Positions 33,978 through 43,015 of a stretch of 64,000 nucleotides of DNA are shown here, in pieces. The notes beneath the pieces were generated by a model that searched no databases, was not told where the DNA came from, and worked only from the letters and a program-made list of their open reading frames with translations. The position numbers were made by a program, and so were the translations under genes. The DNA is from Alphaproteobacteria bacterium. Its GTDB lineage: Bacteria; Pseudomonadota; Alphaproteobacteria; Micavibrionales; UBA2020. Position 1 is the stretch's first letter. The number at the start of each line of letters is the position of its first letter. The stretch is from NCBI GenBank assembly GCA_016794125.1, contig JAEUKT010000002.1:845396-909395 (forward strand). Direction: 5' to 3'.

Positions 33978-35516
33978 TTACGGCGTGTGTCCTTTTTGGG
34001 GCTTTTTAGCGGGTTTTCCGCCTTTGTCGCCACCGCCAGCGGCCACGGCTGCTGCTGCAGCGGGCGTTTCAGGCTTGTTGCTAGCCGACTTCTCGGTTAC
34101 TTCGCCAACAGGTTTCGTATCCACAGCAGGCTTGTCGCCGGCTTCGGGCTTGCCCTTGACGATCTTGTCGATCGCATCGAGGCTTGCCTGCGCTTCGGGG
34201 TTGCCCGCGTTCTTTTCGCGCACTTCCGCGGTTGCGGATGCCAGCGCTTCGTTTTTCGGCGGGGTCACAACGCCAAAGCTGGTCGTGGTACCTTTTTCAG
34301 CGGCAGCCGCGACAGGCTTCTCGCCTTCGGCGACGACAGGCTTTTCGGTGACGGGTTTATCACCTTCGGCCACAACGGGTTTTTCCGTCACGGGTTTGCC
34401 GGTTTCGGCAACGGCGGGTTTATCGCCTTCTGCCTTCGCTGCGGGCTTGTCGGTTGCGGGCGTTTCAGGATCGGGTTCGTCGCCGGTCGTTTGCGGCGCG
34501 CTCAGGTCGACGCCCGACAGGTTCATCTGGTGCGATGCGGGGGTTGCGCCGATCGTCAGCTTGTCGTTTTTCTCGGCATTGAAGGCGGCCAGGCGGTTAT
34601 GCACGTTGTTCGGGTCTTCGCTGTACATCGGCTCGAAATTCGCGACTTCAAGGCCGTTCATCTTGGCGTGCAGCCACATCAGTTCTTTTTGCTTCTGGTT
34701 GCCATGCACGTTGATGGCGGTCCAGCCGCGTGCCTTGGCGGTCACGGCCACGGCATGGGCTTCTTCCTCGCCGAATTTCGCTGTGCGCTTGCGCATGCCG
34801 ATGAATTCGGATCCGCCCAGGTTTGCGTGCCATTCGATCACATGGCCGTTGGGCAGGTGGAAATCCAGGCCGTATTTGTCGTTCTTCTTGACCTTGCCGG
34901 TCAGGCCGAGCGTTTCTTTCAACTCGTCCGACACATCGCCAGCAGGCCATACCGCGTTGATCGCGGGCATGCTGTTTTTGGCGAATACGGAGCGGTAGCG
35001 CGTGTCCTTGTTTTCATCGGCATCAAGTTCATCATCGGCATCGATGACGGGCGCGGTGTCGGTTTTGGCGACGGGCGCAGCTGTGGTGTCTTTTTTGGCG
35101 GCGTTGGCATCTGCTTCGCCAACGGGGGCGATATCGGGCTGGCCGACGGCCGCGTCTTTTTTCTTCTCGGCGCCTTCTTCGGCGGCGGCTTCGGCATTGG
35201 GTGCCGGTGCGACGGCGACGGAGTCAGCGGACAGGGCGGCAGCCTTGGCGGCCGGGCCCTTGGATGTGTCGGTCAGGTCGATGGCGGGCGTGCCGTTCGA
35301 GGGAGTCAGGCCGACGCCTTCGGTTTCCAAATCGAACAGCGGCAACTGGTCGCCGGGCTTCAATTCGGGTCTTTTGACTTCAAGATTGGAAACATATTTG
35401 CTTCCCTCCGCCACAACGCGCGCTTCGGCCACCGCGGTAACTGTGCCACCGGATGCTTCGGGAGCTTTTTTATCTTCTGCGGAAGGCGGTGTATCGGCTT
35501 GACCGTCTTGAGCCAT
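33978..35516 (-). CDS. LPD7-like domain protein with long disordered, repetitive flanks
   Basis: A 512-residue acidic protein. The centre (about residues 185-320) contains HAVAVTAKARGWTAINVHGN and later LHAKMNGLEV, which fit the LPD7 domain (large polyvalent protein-associated domain 7) found in relaxases and other mobile-element or secreted proteins. Both flanks are Ala/Glu/Lys/Pro/Thr-rich and disordered, with a tandem 13-residue repeat of the form GDKPVTEKPVVAE. The ATG at 35516 follows GAGGG by 8 bases. The function is unknown; a secreted substrate of the Dot-type system is one speculation, unsupported by any signal I can verify. Confidence 0.75.
   Translation of the reverse strand: MAQDGQADTPPSAEDKKAPEASGGTVTAVAEARVVAEGSKYVSNLEVKRPELKPGDQLPLFDLETEGVGLTPSNGTPAIDLTDTSKGPAAKAAALSADSVAVAPAPNAEAAAEEGAEKKKDAAVGQPDIAPVGEADANAAKKDTTAAPVAKTDTAPVIDADDELDADENKDTRYRSVFAKNSMPAINAVWPAGDVSDELKETLGLTGKVKKNDKYGLDFHLPNGHVIEWHANLGGSEFIGMRKRTAKFGEEEAHAVAVTAKARGWTAINVHGNQKQKELMWLHAKMNGLEVANFEPMYSEDPNNVHNRLAAFNAEKNDKLTIGATPASHQMNLSGVDLSAPQTTGDEPDPETPATDKPAAKAEGDKPAVAETGKPVTEKPVVAEGDKPVTEKPVVAEGEKPVAAAAEKGTTTSFGVVTPPKNEALASATAEVREKNAGNPEAQASLDAIDKIVKGKPEAGDKPAVDTKPVGEVTEKSASNKPETPAAAAAVAAGGGDKGGKPAKKPQKGHTP
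34309..34410 (-). repeat. Tandem coding repeat, 39-bp unit
   Basis: About two and a half copies of a 39-bp unit encode GDKPVTEKPVVAE in the C-terminal disordered tail of the LPD7-like protein. The exact borders are approximate. Copy-number change would alter tail length without shifting the frame. Confidence 0.55.
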
Positions 35517-35657
35517 GGCGGAACCCTCTTTGACTTTTTGAAAAAACAATTAACCCGGCGTTAACAATTGTATTCAACCATTATAGCCAAATTTTCGTAA
35601 TGGCGCAAGAAAACGCAAATTACCTAATATTTTCAATGGTGTTTTAGCGAATCTGCT

Positions 35658-36266
35658 TTAATTCAGCTTGGGGTTTTTGCGCTCGGGATCATAATAGTGA
35701 AACAGGTCGTTATCGAGCTTCATGCCGGTCTGGACGTTTAGCAGCTCGACCTCGGTCGTGCCGCCTTCCGGATCGACGATGCGCCATTTGCGCAGTTCCA
35801 GCGCGGGCGTTTCCGTGAAGGCAAGGGTGAGCGAACCCGCCTTGGGCTCTTTTTTCTCGACCAGCGTAACCAGCAGCAGGCCGCCATCGCGAACCACGGT
35901 CGATACGGTCAGGTCGCCAGACAGGGTCAGTTTTTCGCGCAGGAAAAAATCGGCCAGAGATTTGGAAATCAGGGTGCGTGATCCCTGCTTCATCTGCGCG
36001 TCGTAATAATTGATAAACAGGCCGTCTGCGACGATGAAATCCTTTACGGGAGGGTCATAGGTAAAGCTCATGCGTCCGGGGCGTTTTAACAGGAAGGTGC
36101 CACCCACCTGCTTGCCCGCGTTGTCGGTCTGGATGAATTTTGCCTTCAGCGTGCGGATGCCGTTCAAGTAGGACTGCACGGCACCGACTTCGGGGATTTC
36201 CTGCTGCGCGGAGGCAGCGGCAGGTGCGAGAATAAGGGCAAGCAGGATTGCGGCAATAAAACGCAT
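35658..36266 (-). CDS. lolA: Outer-membrane lipoprotein carrier protein LolA
   Basis: A 202-residue periplasmic chaperone that carries lipoproteins from LolCDE to the outer membrane. The signal peptide ends near ASAQQ (about residue 20). The mature part has the LolA pattern: YLNGIRTLKAKFIQTD, GGTFLLKRPGRMSFTYDPP, VADGLFINYYDAQMKQ and a KWRIVDPEGGTTEVELLNV strand pair. It lies downstream of ftsK on the same strand, a gene order conserved in Alphaproteobacteria, with one extra gene inserted between. Confidence 0.93.
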   Translation of the reverse strand: MRFIAAILLALILAPAAASAQQEIPEVGAVQSYLNGIRTLKAKFIQTDNAGKQVGGTFLLKRPGRMSFTYDPPVKDFIVADGLFINYYDAQMKQGSRTLISKSLADFFLREKLTLSGDLTVSTVVRDGGLLLVTLVEKKEPKAGSLTLAFTETPALELRKWRIVDPEGGTTEVELLNVQTGMKLDNDLFHYYDPERKNPKLN

Positions 36267-36312
36267 AGGTCACCGTTGTTGGTTCAAGTTTATACCGGAG
36301 CTGACACGCAGC

Positions 36313-37134
36313 TTAGGGGTTGTACCCTGCGATCTGCATCATGAATTTGTCGAGCGTCGCATGGACCTTGTCGAGGCTTTTCGGCTTCGAGCCACTGGAC
36401 GACAGAGACACCTCCACGGGGAAGTTGCGCAGCATTGTCGTGCCGACCGCGCCGCGTTGGGTGTATTTCTTGTATTCCGATTCGAACTCGGCGCTGTAGC
36501 CGATCGACACGCCGGTCGGCGTGCGCGTGACCTTGTCGTCGAAAATGTACTGGTCGGGCGCGCCCATCAGCAGGCGCGTGGCGTAGTTATCGCTCACCTT
36601 TATGTCGCCTTTGCCGCCGTTTGTTTTCTTGTAATAGTTGCCGACGCTTTTCTTCATGTCGTCGCGGAAGGATTTTTCGCGCATATCGAGGTATTCGGTC
36701 ATGCCGATCGGCGCGCGGCCCAGTTTGGGCGCAAGCCAGCTGATCGAGCCCTGATAGTTCAGCGACGTGTCGGGCGGTTCCAGCCCGGGCATCGTCTGGG
36801 CCGCCAGTTGCGGGCCTTGGATGAATTTTTCCAGTTCGTCACAATCGGCGAACACCGCGACCAGGTTGCCGCCGTCGGCATCGTGATTGAGCTTGCGCAT
36901 ATGTTTCACCATCGCGCCTTCAAGATATTGCGATTCATCAAGGAAGCACATGCCCAGCGGCGCTTCCAGCGTCACGCGGTGCTGGCCGAAAGGCATGACG
37001 ACCGTGCGGCGCATTTCCCAGACGGGATTCGGCTCGCGCGCCTGCGCGACGGCACCCGCCAGCATGGCACCCGCCAGCATACAGCCAAGGATGGTCGTTT
37101 TCGCGGTGAAAAATTTCTTCATGGAATGCTTCAT
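36313..37134 (-). CDS. Exported protein of unknown function
   Basis: A protein of 269-273 residues with a signal peptide (cleavage near AVAQARE). Starts at 37134 and 37122 are both possible; the second has AGGATG at better spacing. The mature part contains two cysteines and the phrase ETVVMPFGQHRVTLEAP-like strands, with a C-terminal segment rich in Lys and Ser. I recognise no domain. It is inserted between ftsK and lolA and is probably co-transcribed with them. Confidence 0.75.
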   Translation of the reverse strand: MKHSMKKFFTAKTTILGCMLAGAMLAGAVAQAREPNPVWEMRRTVVMPFGQHRVTLEAPLGMCFLDESQYLEGAMVKHMRKLNHDADGGNLVAVFADCDELEKFIQGPQLAAQTMPGLEPPDTSLNYQGSISWLAPKLGRAPIGMTEYLDMREKSFRDDMKKSVGNYYKKTNGGKGDIKVSDNYATRLLMGAPDQYIFDDKVTRTPTGVSIGYSAEFESEYKKYTQRGAVGTTMLRNFPVEVSLSSSGSKPKSLDKVHATLDKFMMQIAGYNP

Positions 37135-37148
37135 CCTGTTATGCCCCG

Positions 37149-39554
37149 TTAAGTGCCGTAATGGTCGCCGCCCAGTATCTCGCGTTTGCCGACATGGTTG
37201 GCGGCGGTGATCAGACCTTCTTTTTCCATGCGCTCCACGATGCGGGCCGCACGGTTATAGCCGATCTGCAGGTGGCGCTGGATAAAGCTGGTGGAAACTT
37301 TCCGCTCCCGGATGACAATCGCGACCGCCTGATCGTACAGGTCGTCGCCGCTGCCTTCCCCGCTTCCGATTTCTCCGAAGCCGCCTTCTTCGTCCTCGCC
37401 GTCTGTCACCCCATCAATGTAATTCGGAACGCCTTGGCTGCGCAAGAAGGACACGATTTTCTCGACCTCGTCATCCGCCACAAACGGCCCGTGGACTCTG
37501 GTAATACGCCCGCCGGCCGCCATATATAGCATATCGCCCTGTCCGAGCAGCTGTTCCGCGCCGCCTTCCCCTAATATCGTCCGGCTGTCGATCTTGGAAG
37601 TGACCTGGAAACTGATCCGGGTCGGGAAGTTTGCCTTAATCACGCCGGTGATGACATCCACGGACGGACGCTGGGTCGCCATAATCAGGTGGATGCCCGC
37701 CGCCCGCGCCATCTGTGCCAGGCGCTGGATCGCGTTTTCAACCTCTTTGCCCGCCACCAGCATCAGGTCGGCGAATTCATCGACGATGATGACGATATAG
37801 GGCAGGTCGTTCAGCGGGATCGGCTGTTCTTCATAGATCGGCTTACCGGTGTCGGAATCGAAACCGGTCTGGATCTTGTGCATCAGCACTTCGCCGGTGC
37901 CGCGCGCCGCGCGGATGCGTTCGTTGAAACCATCGATATTGCGTACGCCCAGTTTCGACATGGCGCGGTAACGGTCTTCCATTTCGCGCACAGCCCATTT
38001 CAGTGCAGTCACGGCCTTGTGCGCCTCGGTCACGACGGGGGTCAGCAAATGCGGGATATCGTCATAGACCGACAGTTCCAGCATCTTGGGGTCGATCATG
38101 ATGAAGCGGCATTGCTCCGGCGACAGGCGATACAGCAGCGACAGGATCATTGTGTTCACGGCAACCGATTTGCCCGAGCCGGTGGTGCCGGCCACCAGCA
38201 GGTGCGGCATGCGCGACAGGTCGGCGATGATGGGGTCGCCCGCGATGTTTTTACCGAGGATCAGCGGCAGTTTCGCTGTGTGCTTTTCGGATTCTTTCGT
38301 CGCCAGCAATTCCTTCAGGAACACCATTTCGCGCTTGGCATTCGGCAATTCGATGCCGATGGCGTTCTTGCCGGGGACGACGGCCACGCGCACCGCAACC
38401 GAACTCATGGAGCGCGCGATGTCGTCGGAAAGGCCGATGACGCGGCTGGTTTTTGTGCCGGGCGCGGGTTCCATTTCATACAGCGTCACGATGGGGCCGG
38501 GGCTGACTTTCAAAATGTCGCCCTGCACGCCGAAATCGGCCAGCGTGGTTTGCAGCATTTCCGCGTTTTTCTGCAGCGCGGGCTCGTCCAGCTTGGTGAC
38601 CGATTGCGCGCGGTCCTGCAGCAGGTCGAGCGCAGGCAACTGCCATTCATCGTCCGCGGTGCGCAGGTTCAGCTTCTTCTGCTTTTCTTCCTTGGCGGGT
38701 TTTGCGGGCTTGTCGCTGCGGATCGCCAGAATGGGCTTGCGTTTCGCGGTCAGGGTTTCGTCGGCAGCTGCGGGTTCGGCATCCGGCTCGTCCGATGCCT
38801 CTTCCTTGATGCGGATGCGGCGCGGTTTTGCGGGCGCGTCGTTGGTGTAAGTGGTGTGCCATTTGCGGAAGGCGGTGAAGGCGGCACCCGTGCGCTCCGC
38901 CGCGAAAGACGTCACATCGCGCGTGGTCGATAATCCGGCCATCCATTCGCCAAAACCGATGCCCAGCGCCAGCACATAGGTGACGGCGCAAAGCAGCGCC
39001 GCCGACAATGCCACGAACAGGAACGCCATGGTGCCAAGCCAGCCCTGCAGGTTATTGCCGACCGCGTTGTAAATCAGCGCGCCGGCAGAACCGCCAAGAT
39101 ATGAACCCGCGCCAAACATGTCGAAAGACGGCAGGCGCGCGAAGGCAATCGCGCCCAGCAGGACGGAAAAAACAAGCATGGGCAAACGCGCGCCCAAACC
39201 CTGCATCGGTTTGCGCTTCACGATGCGCCAGCCCCAGACCATGAACGCCGCGCCGATCAACAGCGCCGCCGCGCCCAGCGTCTGCAGCAGCAGGTCGGCG
39301 GTATATGCGCCGCTTTTGCCCAGCAGGTTCTGCACGACAGGATTGGTGCCTGCGGTGTTCAGCGAAGGGTCTTTCGGGTCATAGGTGAAAAGGCAGGCGA
39401 ACAGGCCCAGGCCTGCGCCCGCAAAGGCGATGCCGCCCAGATCGGTCAGGCGGTGGGCGATGAAACTTTGCATACTGGCCGGCAGAAGCGGCGTTTTGCC
39501 GCCGCGTGACTTGACGGAAACCTTGCGCTGCGCCGCGCGCGAAAACAGACCCAT
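37149..39554 (-). CDS. ftsK: DNA translocase FtsK
   Basis: An 801-residue septal DNA pump. Four membrane helices lie in the first 200 residues, then a short basic linker, an alpha domain, and the RecA-like motor with Walker A AGTTGSGKSVAV and Walker B VIIVDEFADLM. The C-terminal gamma winged helix (STSFIQRHLQIGYNRAARIVERM) would read KOPS/FRS sites and activate XerCD at dif. The linker is short compared with that of E. coli FtsK, as is usual in Alphaproteobacteria. Confidence 0.97.
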   Translation of the reverse strand: MGLFSRAAQRKVSVKSRGGKTPLLPASMQSFIAHRLTDLGGIAFAGAGLGLFACLFTYDPKDPSLNTAGTNPVVQNLLGKSGAYTADLLLQTLGAAALLIGAAFMVWGWRIVKRKPMQGLGARLPMLVFSVLLGAIAFARLPSFDMFGAGSYLGGSAGALIYNAVGNNLQGWLGTMAFLFVALSAALLCAVTYVLALGIGFGEWMAGLSTTRDVTSFAAERTGAAFTAFRKWHTTYTNDAPAKPRRIRIKEEASDEPDAEPAAADETLTAKRKPILAIRSDKPAKPAKEEKQKKLNLRTADDEWQLPALDLLQDRAQSVTKLDEPALQKNAEMLQTTLADFGVQGDILKVSPGPIVTLYEMEPAPGTKTSRVIGLSDDIARSMSSVAVRVAVVPGKNAIGIELPNAKREMVFLKELLATKESEKHTAKLPLILGKNIAGDPIIADLSRMPHLLVAGTTGSGKSVAVNTMILSLLYRLSPEQCRFIMIDPKMLELSVYDDIPHLLTPVVTEAHKAVTALKWAVREMEDRYRAMSKLGVRNIDGFNERIRAARGTGEVLMHKIQTGFDSDTGKPIYEEQPIPLNDLPYIVIIVDEFADLMLVAGKEVENAIQRLAQMARAAGIHLIMATQRPSVDVITGVIKANFPTRISFQVTSKIDSRTILGEGGAEQLLGQGDMLYMAAGGRITRVHGPFVADDEVEKIVSFLRSQGVPNYIDGVTDGEDEEGGFGEIGSGEGSGDDLYDQAVAIVIRERKVSTSFIQRHLQIGYNRAARIVERMEKEGLITAANHVGKREILGGDHYGT

Positions 39555-39665
39555 GAACCCCCCGGTCGGTGGACAAGACAGCTAAACTCTAAAACCCTCT
39601 ACAAGTGTAGCAGAGCTGCGAGTCGTCGCGCCATATCTTGTGCTGAAAATTTAGGCGAAAAAGGC

Positions 39666-39857
39666 TTACTTTTTCTTCTCTTCGCCCAGATCCAGCACGC
39701 CGTTCGGGTCTTTCTCAACCAGATCAGCAACTTGGTCATAGACGGATGCGTTGTCGTTCATCTGTTCGCGCAGCGGCTCGTTCTGCGCGCCCACATTGCG
39801 GAAGAAAGTGGCGGCGTCGCGCAAAAGTTTCGAGGCAAGCTGGGCGTAGGTGGCCAT
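39666..39857 (-). CDS. Small protein of 63 residues, unknown
   Basis: A helical, charged product starting MATYAQLASKLLRDAATFF and ending in EEKKK. The ATG follows AGGGA by 9 bases, a good ribosome-binding site. It sits 94 bp downstream of pheA on the same strand. No family is recognised, but codon use and the site support a real gene. Confidence 0.65.
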   Translation of the reverse strand: MATYAQLASKLLRDAATFFRNVGAQNEPLREQMNDNASVYDQVADLVEKDPNGVLDLGEEKKK

Positions 39858-39951
39858 CTGGGCAATTCCCTGAAAAGATGAATAAGCTTCAAAAAACTAG
39901 CATGGCTTTCCCGTCATGGCACGGAAAAACTCGTATTCTTATGGCAAAACC

Positions 39952-40791
39952 CTATTTCCGGCGGAAAGAATGGCTGGGATAGGTGCCCAGCATCCGTATA
40001 TCGGCCGCATAAAACCGCAACTCGTCGATCGCGTATTGGAACGACACATCTTCGGGATGGCCTTCGAATTCGCAATAGAAGGTGGCCGAATGGAATTTGT
40101 TACCTTCCAGATAGCTTTCCAGCTTCAGGATGTTGATGCCGTTGGTGGCAAAACCGCCCAGCGCCTTGTACAGCGCCGCCGGAATGTTGTGCACCTTGAA
40201 CAGGATCGAGGTGATGAATTTCTTGCCCTTCACGGGTGCCGGCGGTTTTGCGCCCTTGGCAAGCGCGATGAAGCGCGTGGTGTTGCCTTCTTCGTCCTCG
40301 ATATTCTTTTGCAAAATCTTCAGGCCGTATAATTCGGCGGCCAGTGCCGATGCAATCGCGCCATGCGCCTTGTCGTTCATTTCAGCCACTTTTGCAGCGG
40401 AACCGGCGGTGTCCTCGAACACCACGGGTTTCAATCCCAGCTCCGCGATGATCTTGCGGCATTGGGGCAGGGCGTGGATGTGTGAATAGACGGTCTTGAT
40501 GTCGGATACCTTCGCGCCCTCGACGCCCAGTAGGCAATGATGCACGGGGATGAAATATTCCGCGACAATCGACAGCGGCGATTTCGGCAGCAGGTGATGG
40601 ATGTCTGCGACGCGCCCCGCGATGGAATTATCAATCGGGATCATCGCATATTTCGCACGGCCCGTTTCGGCGGCCTTGAACGCCTCCGCAAAGGTCGGGC
40701 AGGGCAGGGGTTCCAGTTTCGGGAAGGCGGCGAGGCAGGCCATGTGCGAATAAGCGCCCGCGCGGCCCTGGAATGCGATTTTATCGGTCAT
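39952..40791 (-). CDS. pheA: Prephenate dehydratase
   Basis: A 279-residue enzyme that converts prephenate to phenylpyruvate in phenylalanine synthesis. The dehydratase domain starts IAFQGRAGAYSHMACL and includes TRFIALAKG. A C-terminal ACT domain (about 190-275) carries GINILKLESYLEGNKFHSATFY, the alphaproteobacterial form of the Phe-binding site. No chorismate mutase domain is fused. The cluster with kdsB upstream is common in Alphaproteobacteria. Confidence 0.95.
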   Translation of the reverse strand: MTDKIAFQGRAGAYSHMACLAAFPKLEPLPCPTFAEAFKAAETGRAKYAMIPIDNSIAGRVADIHHLLPKSPLSIVAEYFIPVHHCLLGVEGAKVSDIKTVYSHIHALPQCRKIIAELGLKPVVFEDTAGSAAKVAEMNDKAHGAIASALAAELYGLKILQKNIEDEEGNTTRFIALAKGAKPPAPVKGKKFITSILFKVHNIPAALYKALGGFATNGINILKLESYLEGNKFHSATFYCEFEGHPEDVSFQYAIDELRFYAADIRMLGTYPSHSFRRK

Positions 40792-40812
40792 TTTAAGCTG
40801 TTTTCTTTAAGG

Positions 40813-41601
40813 TTATTTGGGCGGCGACGGATTGTCGAACCACCGCTTTTTGAGGCCATTCTGCCCCAGATTTTCGCCGCCCGCAATCTCGACCGTCATC
40901 ATGCCGTGCCGCGCATCCTGCGCGCCATGCATGTTGTAATATCCCACGCGCGCGCCCTTGCCGCTTTCAACCAGCGGCAGCGCGATTTTGGCGACGGCCT
41001 TCCAGAAATCGCGTTTTTCTTCTTTCGTCGCGTTCAGGATGAAATCGGGGAAGGATTTATAATTCGGGTTCACGATCGCATAGTGTTCCTGCGCTTCCTT
41101 CGCTTCGGACGGCAGCGGCAGCGATTTCATGCCATGGCCGATATCGGTGCCCAGCACATCCAGCTTGTTATCGGCGAACAGCTGCGCGATGCCCTGTTTG
41201 GGGTGCGGGTGGAAACTACGCAATCTTCCGATGAATTCATGCTCCGGCGTAAAACCGTCGGTCAGCACATGGATATGCACTTCCTGCACTTGCGAATTCG
41301 TGTCGTTATGGCCCATATCGACGGCCTTGGAAAAATTGGTCAGCCATTGGTGGTTCGCGGGATCGACGCGGTTTTTGTAGAGGTCAGCAAAGGCATCGGA
41401 AATATCGTCCCATGCCTTGTCATCCGCTTTCGATTTTAAAAAATCGAGCCCGTCCGTATGGCGCAGCCCGCTGACGGCGATGATGAAACTAGTATTGGCA
41501 ATCGGCTTGCCCTCCGCCGCCTGCCCGTGCTGCACGGTGCGGGTGGTGGCTGTCTGCGCAAAAGCCTTCAGCGCGTTTGTTTGATCGAACCAGTCGGACA
41601 C
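40813..41601 (-). CDS. Unknown protein with possible tandem HIT-like halves
   Basis: A 262-residue cytoplasmic protein. The first half contains NTSFIIAVSGLRHTDG and VQEVHIHVLTDGF. The second half contains GARVGYYNMHGAQDARHGMM followed by TVEIAGGENL, which recalls the HIT pattern with its N-x-G, Gln/His run and GG-x-L, but the full HxHxH triad is lost. It may be a degenerate duplicated HIT-fold protein; this is weak by-eye similarity. It lies between pheA and a TfoX-like gene in one minus-strand cluster. Confidence 0.65.
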   Translation of the reverse strand: MSDWFDQTNALKAFAQTATTRTVQHGQAAEGKPIANTSFIIAVSGLRHTDGLDFLKSKADDKAWDDISDAFADLYKNRVDPANHQWLTNFSKAVDMGHNDTNSQVQEVHIHVLTDGFTPEHEFIGRLRSFHPHPKQGIAQLFADNKLDVLGTDIGHGMKSLPLPSEAKEAQEHYAIVNPNYKSFPDFILNATKEEKRDFWKAVAKIALPLVESGKGARVGYYNMHGAQDARHGMMTVEIAGGENLGQNGLKKRWFDNPSPPK

Positions 41602-41673
41602 GGATGATGACCCCTTGGCCAGTATAATTACATAATGACAACTATTTGGTAAATGTAATTGCGCGGAACTGGT

Positions 41674-42033
41674 TTATCGCTTTGCTTTAACTGGTTTTTT
41701 CTTTGTTTGCGGCTTTGCCTCCACCGCCGCCGCGCAGGCGGCGCGCGTCCATTCCAGCAGGATATCCTCGTCATCCAGCGCGAGCGCGGGCACGGTCCAA
41801 TAGGACAGGGTGACGGTCTTTTTCTTGGCTTCGTAACGGAACGGCTCCGACCCTGCAGCTTCGTAATCGGCGCGGTTGCTCGCGGCTGTTTTGTAATACA
41901 GCACCTCGTCGATGATGATGCCGAACATCAGCCCTTGGCGAAACAACCCGAAACCGCCAAACATCCGCTTGGCCGAAATGCCCGTCAGCGGCGCCAGCTG
42001 GTCGAGAATGTAATCGCAATATTCGCGGGACAT
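41674..42033 (-). CDS. TfoX N-terminal domain protein
   Basis: A 119-residue protein with the TfoX-N fold signature ISAKRMFGGFGLFRQGLMFGIIID and VLYYKTAASNRADYEAAG. In gammaproteobacteria the longer TfoX/Sxy activates competence with CRP; stand-alone N-domain proteins are widespread and of unclear role. A Lys-rich tail follows. The start overlaps the kdsB stop by one base, so translation is coupled. It is notable that a type IV pilus is present, but no competence genes are in the window. Confidence 0.88.
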   Translation of the reverse strand: MSREYCDYILDQLAPLTGISAKRMFGGFGLFRQGLMFGIIIDEVLYYKTAASNRADYEAAGSEPFRYEAKKKTVTLSYWTVPALALDDEDILLEWTRAACAAAVEAKPQTKKKPVKAKR

Positions 42034-42812
42034 TATTTCTTCAAAATTTCGCGCGCGATTTCGAGATCTTCCGGCGTATCGACACCCAGCGGCACCGTAT
42101 CTACAACCGCGATATCGATGCGCATGCCAAGCGCAAGCGCACGCAGTTGCTCAAGACGTTCGCGTTTTTCAAGCGCGGCGGGGGGCGATGCGACGAAGGC
42201 CTCCAATGCAGCGCGTTTATACGTGTAAAGGCCGATATGGTGCAGCAGCGGGCCTTCGCCCGATGGCGCGGTGGTGCGCGAGAAATAGAGCGCGCGGCCC
42301 TGTTTTTCGCCCTTGGCAAAATCAATTTCGGCAATCGCTTTGACGACATTCGGGTTGGTCTTTTCCGACTCTTTCGTGATGATGCAGCCCAGCGTGCCGA
42401 TATCGGTGTCGGGGTTTTGCAGCAGGTCGAACGCTGTCTTGATCAGCGCCGCATCTAGCGTCGGCAGGTCGCCCTGTACGTTGATGATCGCGTCATGTTT
42501 GCCCTGCGGGTCGATGGTCTTCAGCGCTGCAAGGATGCGGTCGGAGCCGGAGGGCAGGGCGGGATCGGTCAGCACCGCTTCGCCGCCCGCCTTTTCGACG
42601 GCTGCCTTGATCTCGGCTTCCGCGCAGGCAACGACCACGCGGCCGAGTTTGGATTCTTCGGCGCGGCGCAGCACCTGCACGATCATCGGCAGGCCCTGTA
42701 TATCGGCCAGCGGCTTGTTCGGCAGGCGCGTCGATGCCATGCGCGCAGGGATCATGACGATCGGCGACTGGGGCAGGGATTGCGCGGCGGGTGATTTTTG
42801 CGGCTGGGCCAT
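42033..42812 (-). CDS. kdsB: 3-deoxy-manno-octulosonate cytidylyltransferase
   Basis: A 259-residue enzyme that activates Kdo as CMP-Kdo for lipid A inner-core synthesis. It starts [21 protein letters not shown] (nucleotide-binding loop), then [11 protein letters not shown] and [11 protein letters not shown], with a C-terminal [10 protein letters not shown]. The first 16 residues are a Pro/Gln-rich extension. Its presence shows that the organism makes Kdo-containing lipopolysaccharide. Confidence 0.96.
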   Translation of the reverse strand: MAQPQKSPAAQSLPQSPIVMIPARMASTRLPNKPLADIQGLPMIVQVLRRAEESKLGRVVVACAEAEIKAAVEKAGGEAVLTDPALPSGSDRILAALKTIDPQGKHDAIINVQGDLPTLDAALIKTAFDLLQNPDTDIGTLGCIITKESEKTNPNVVKAIAEIDFAKGEKQGRALYFSRTTAPSGEGPLLHHIGLYTYKRAALEAFVASPPAALEKRERLEQLRALALGMRIDIAVVDTVPLGVDTPEDLEIAREILKK

Positions 42813-43015
42813 CGATATGCTCCTTAAAATGATCTGGGCAGAATATAGCGGGATGCGCCGTTGTTGTATTTTGAAAAGTTAACGGCCTGTTCTTTCATGG
42901 AAAATAATATAATTATGAAAAATAAAAAAGAATCCAGTTGCACCTGTGCTGCCCTGCGGTAAAACAGGGGAAGCTCCACCGAAACGGGGCAACGCATCAA
43001 GCAAGAATAATAAAA

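Noticed and set aside
33987..35564. Plus-strand frame opposite the LPD7-like gene
   Set aside because: Gly/Phe/Arg-rich shadow; the minus-strand frame has a good ribosome-binding site and recognisable blocks.
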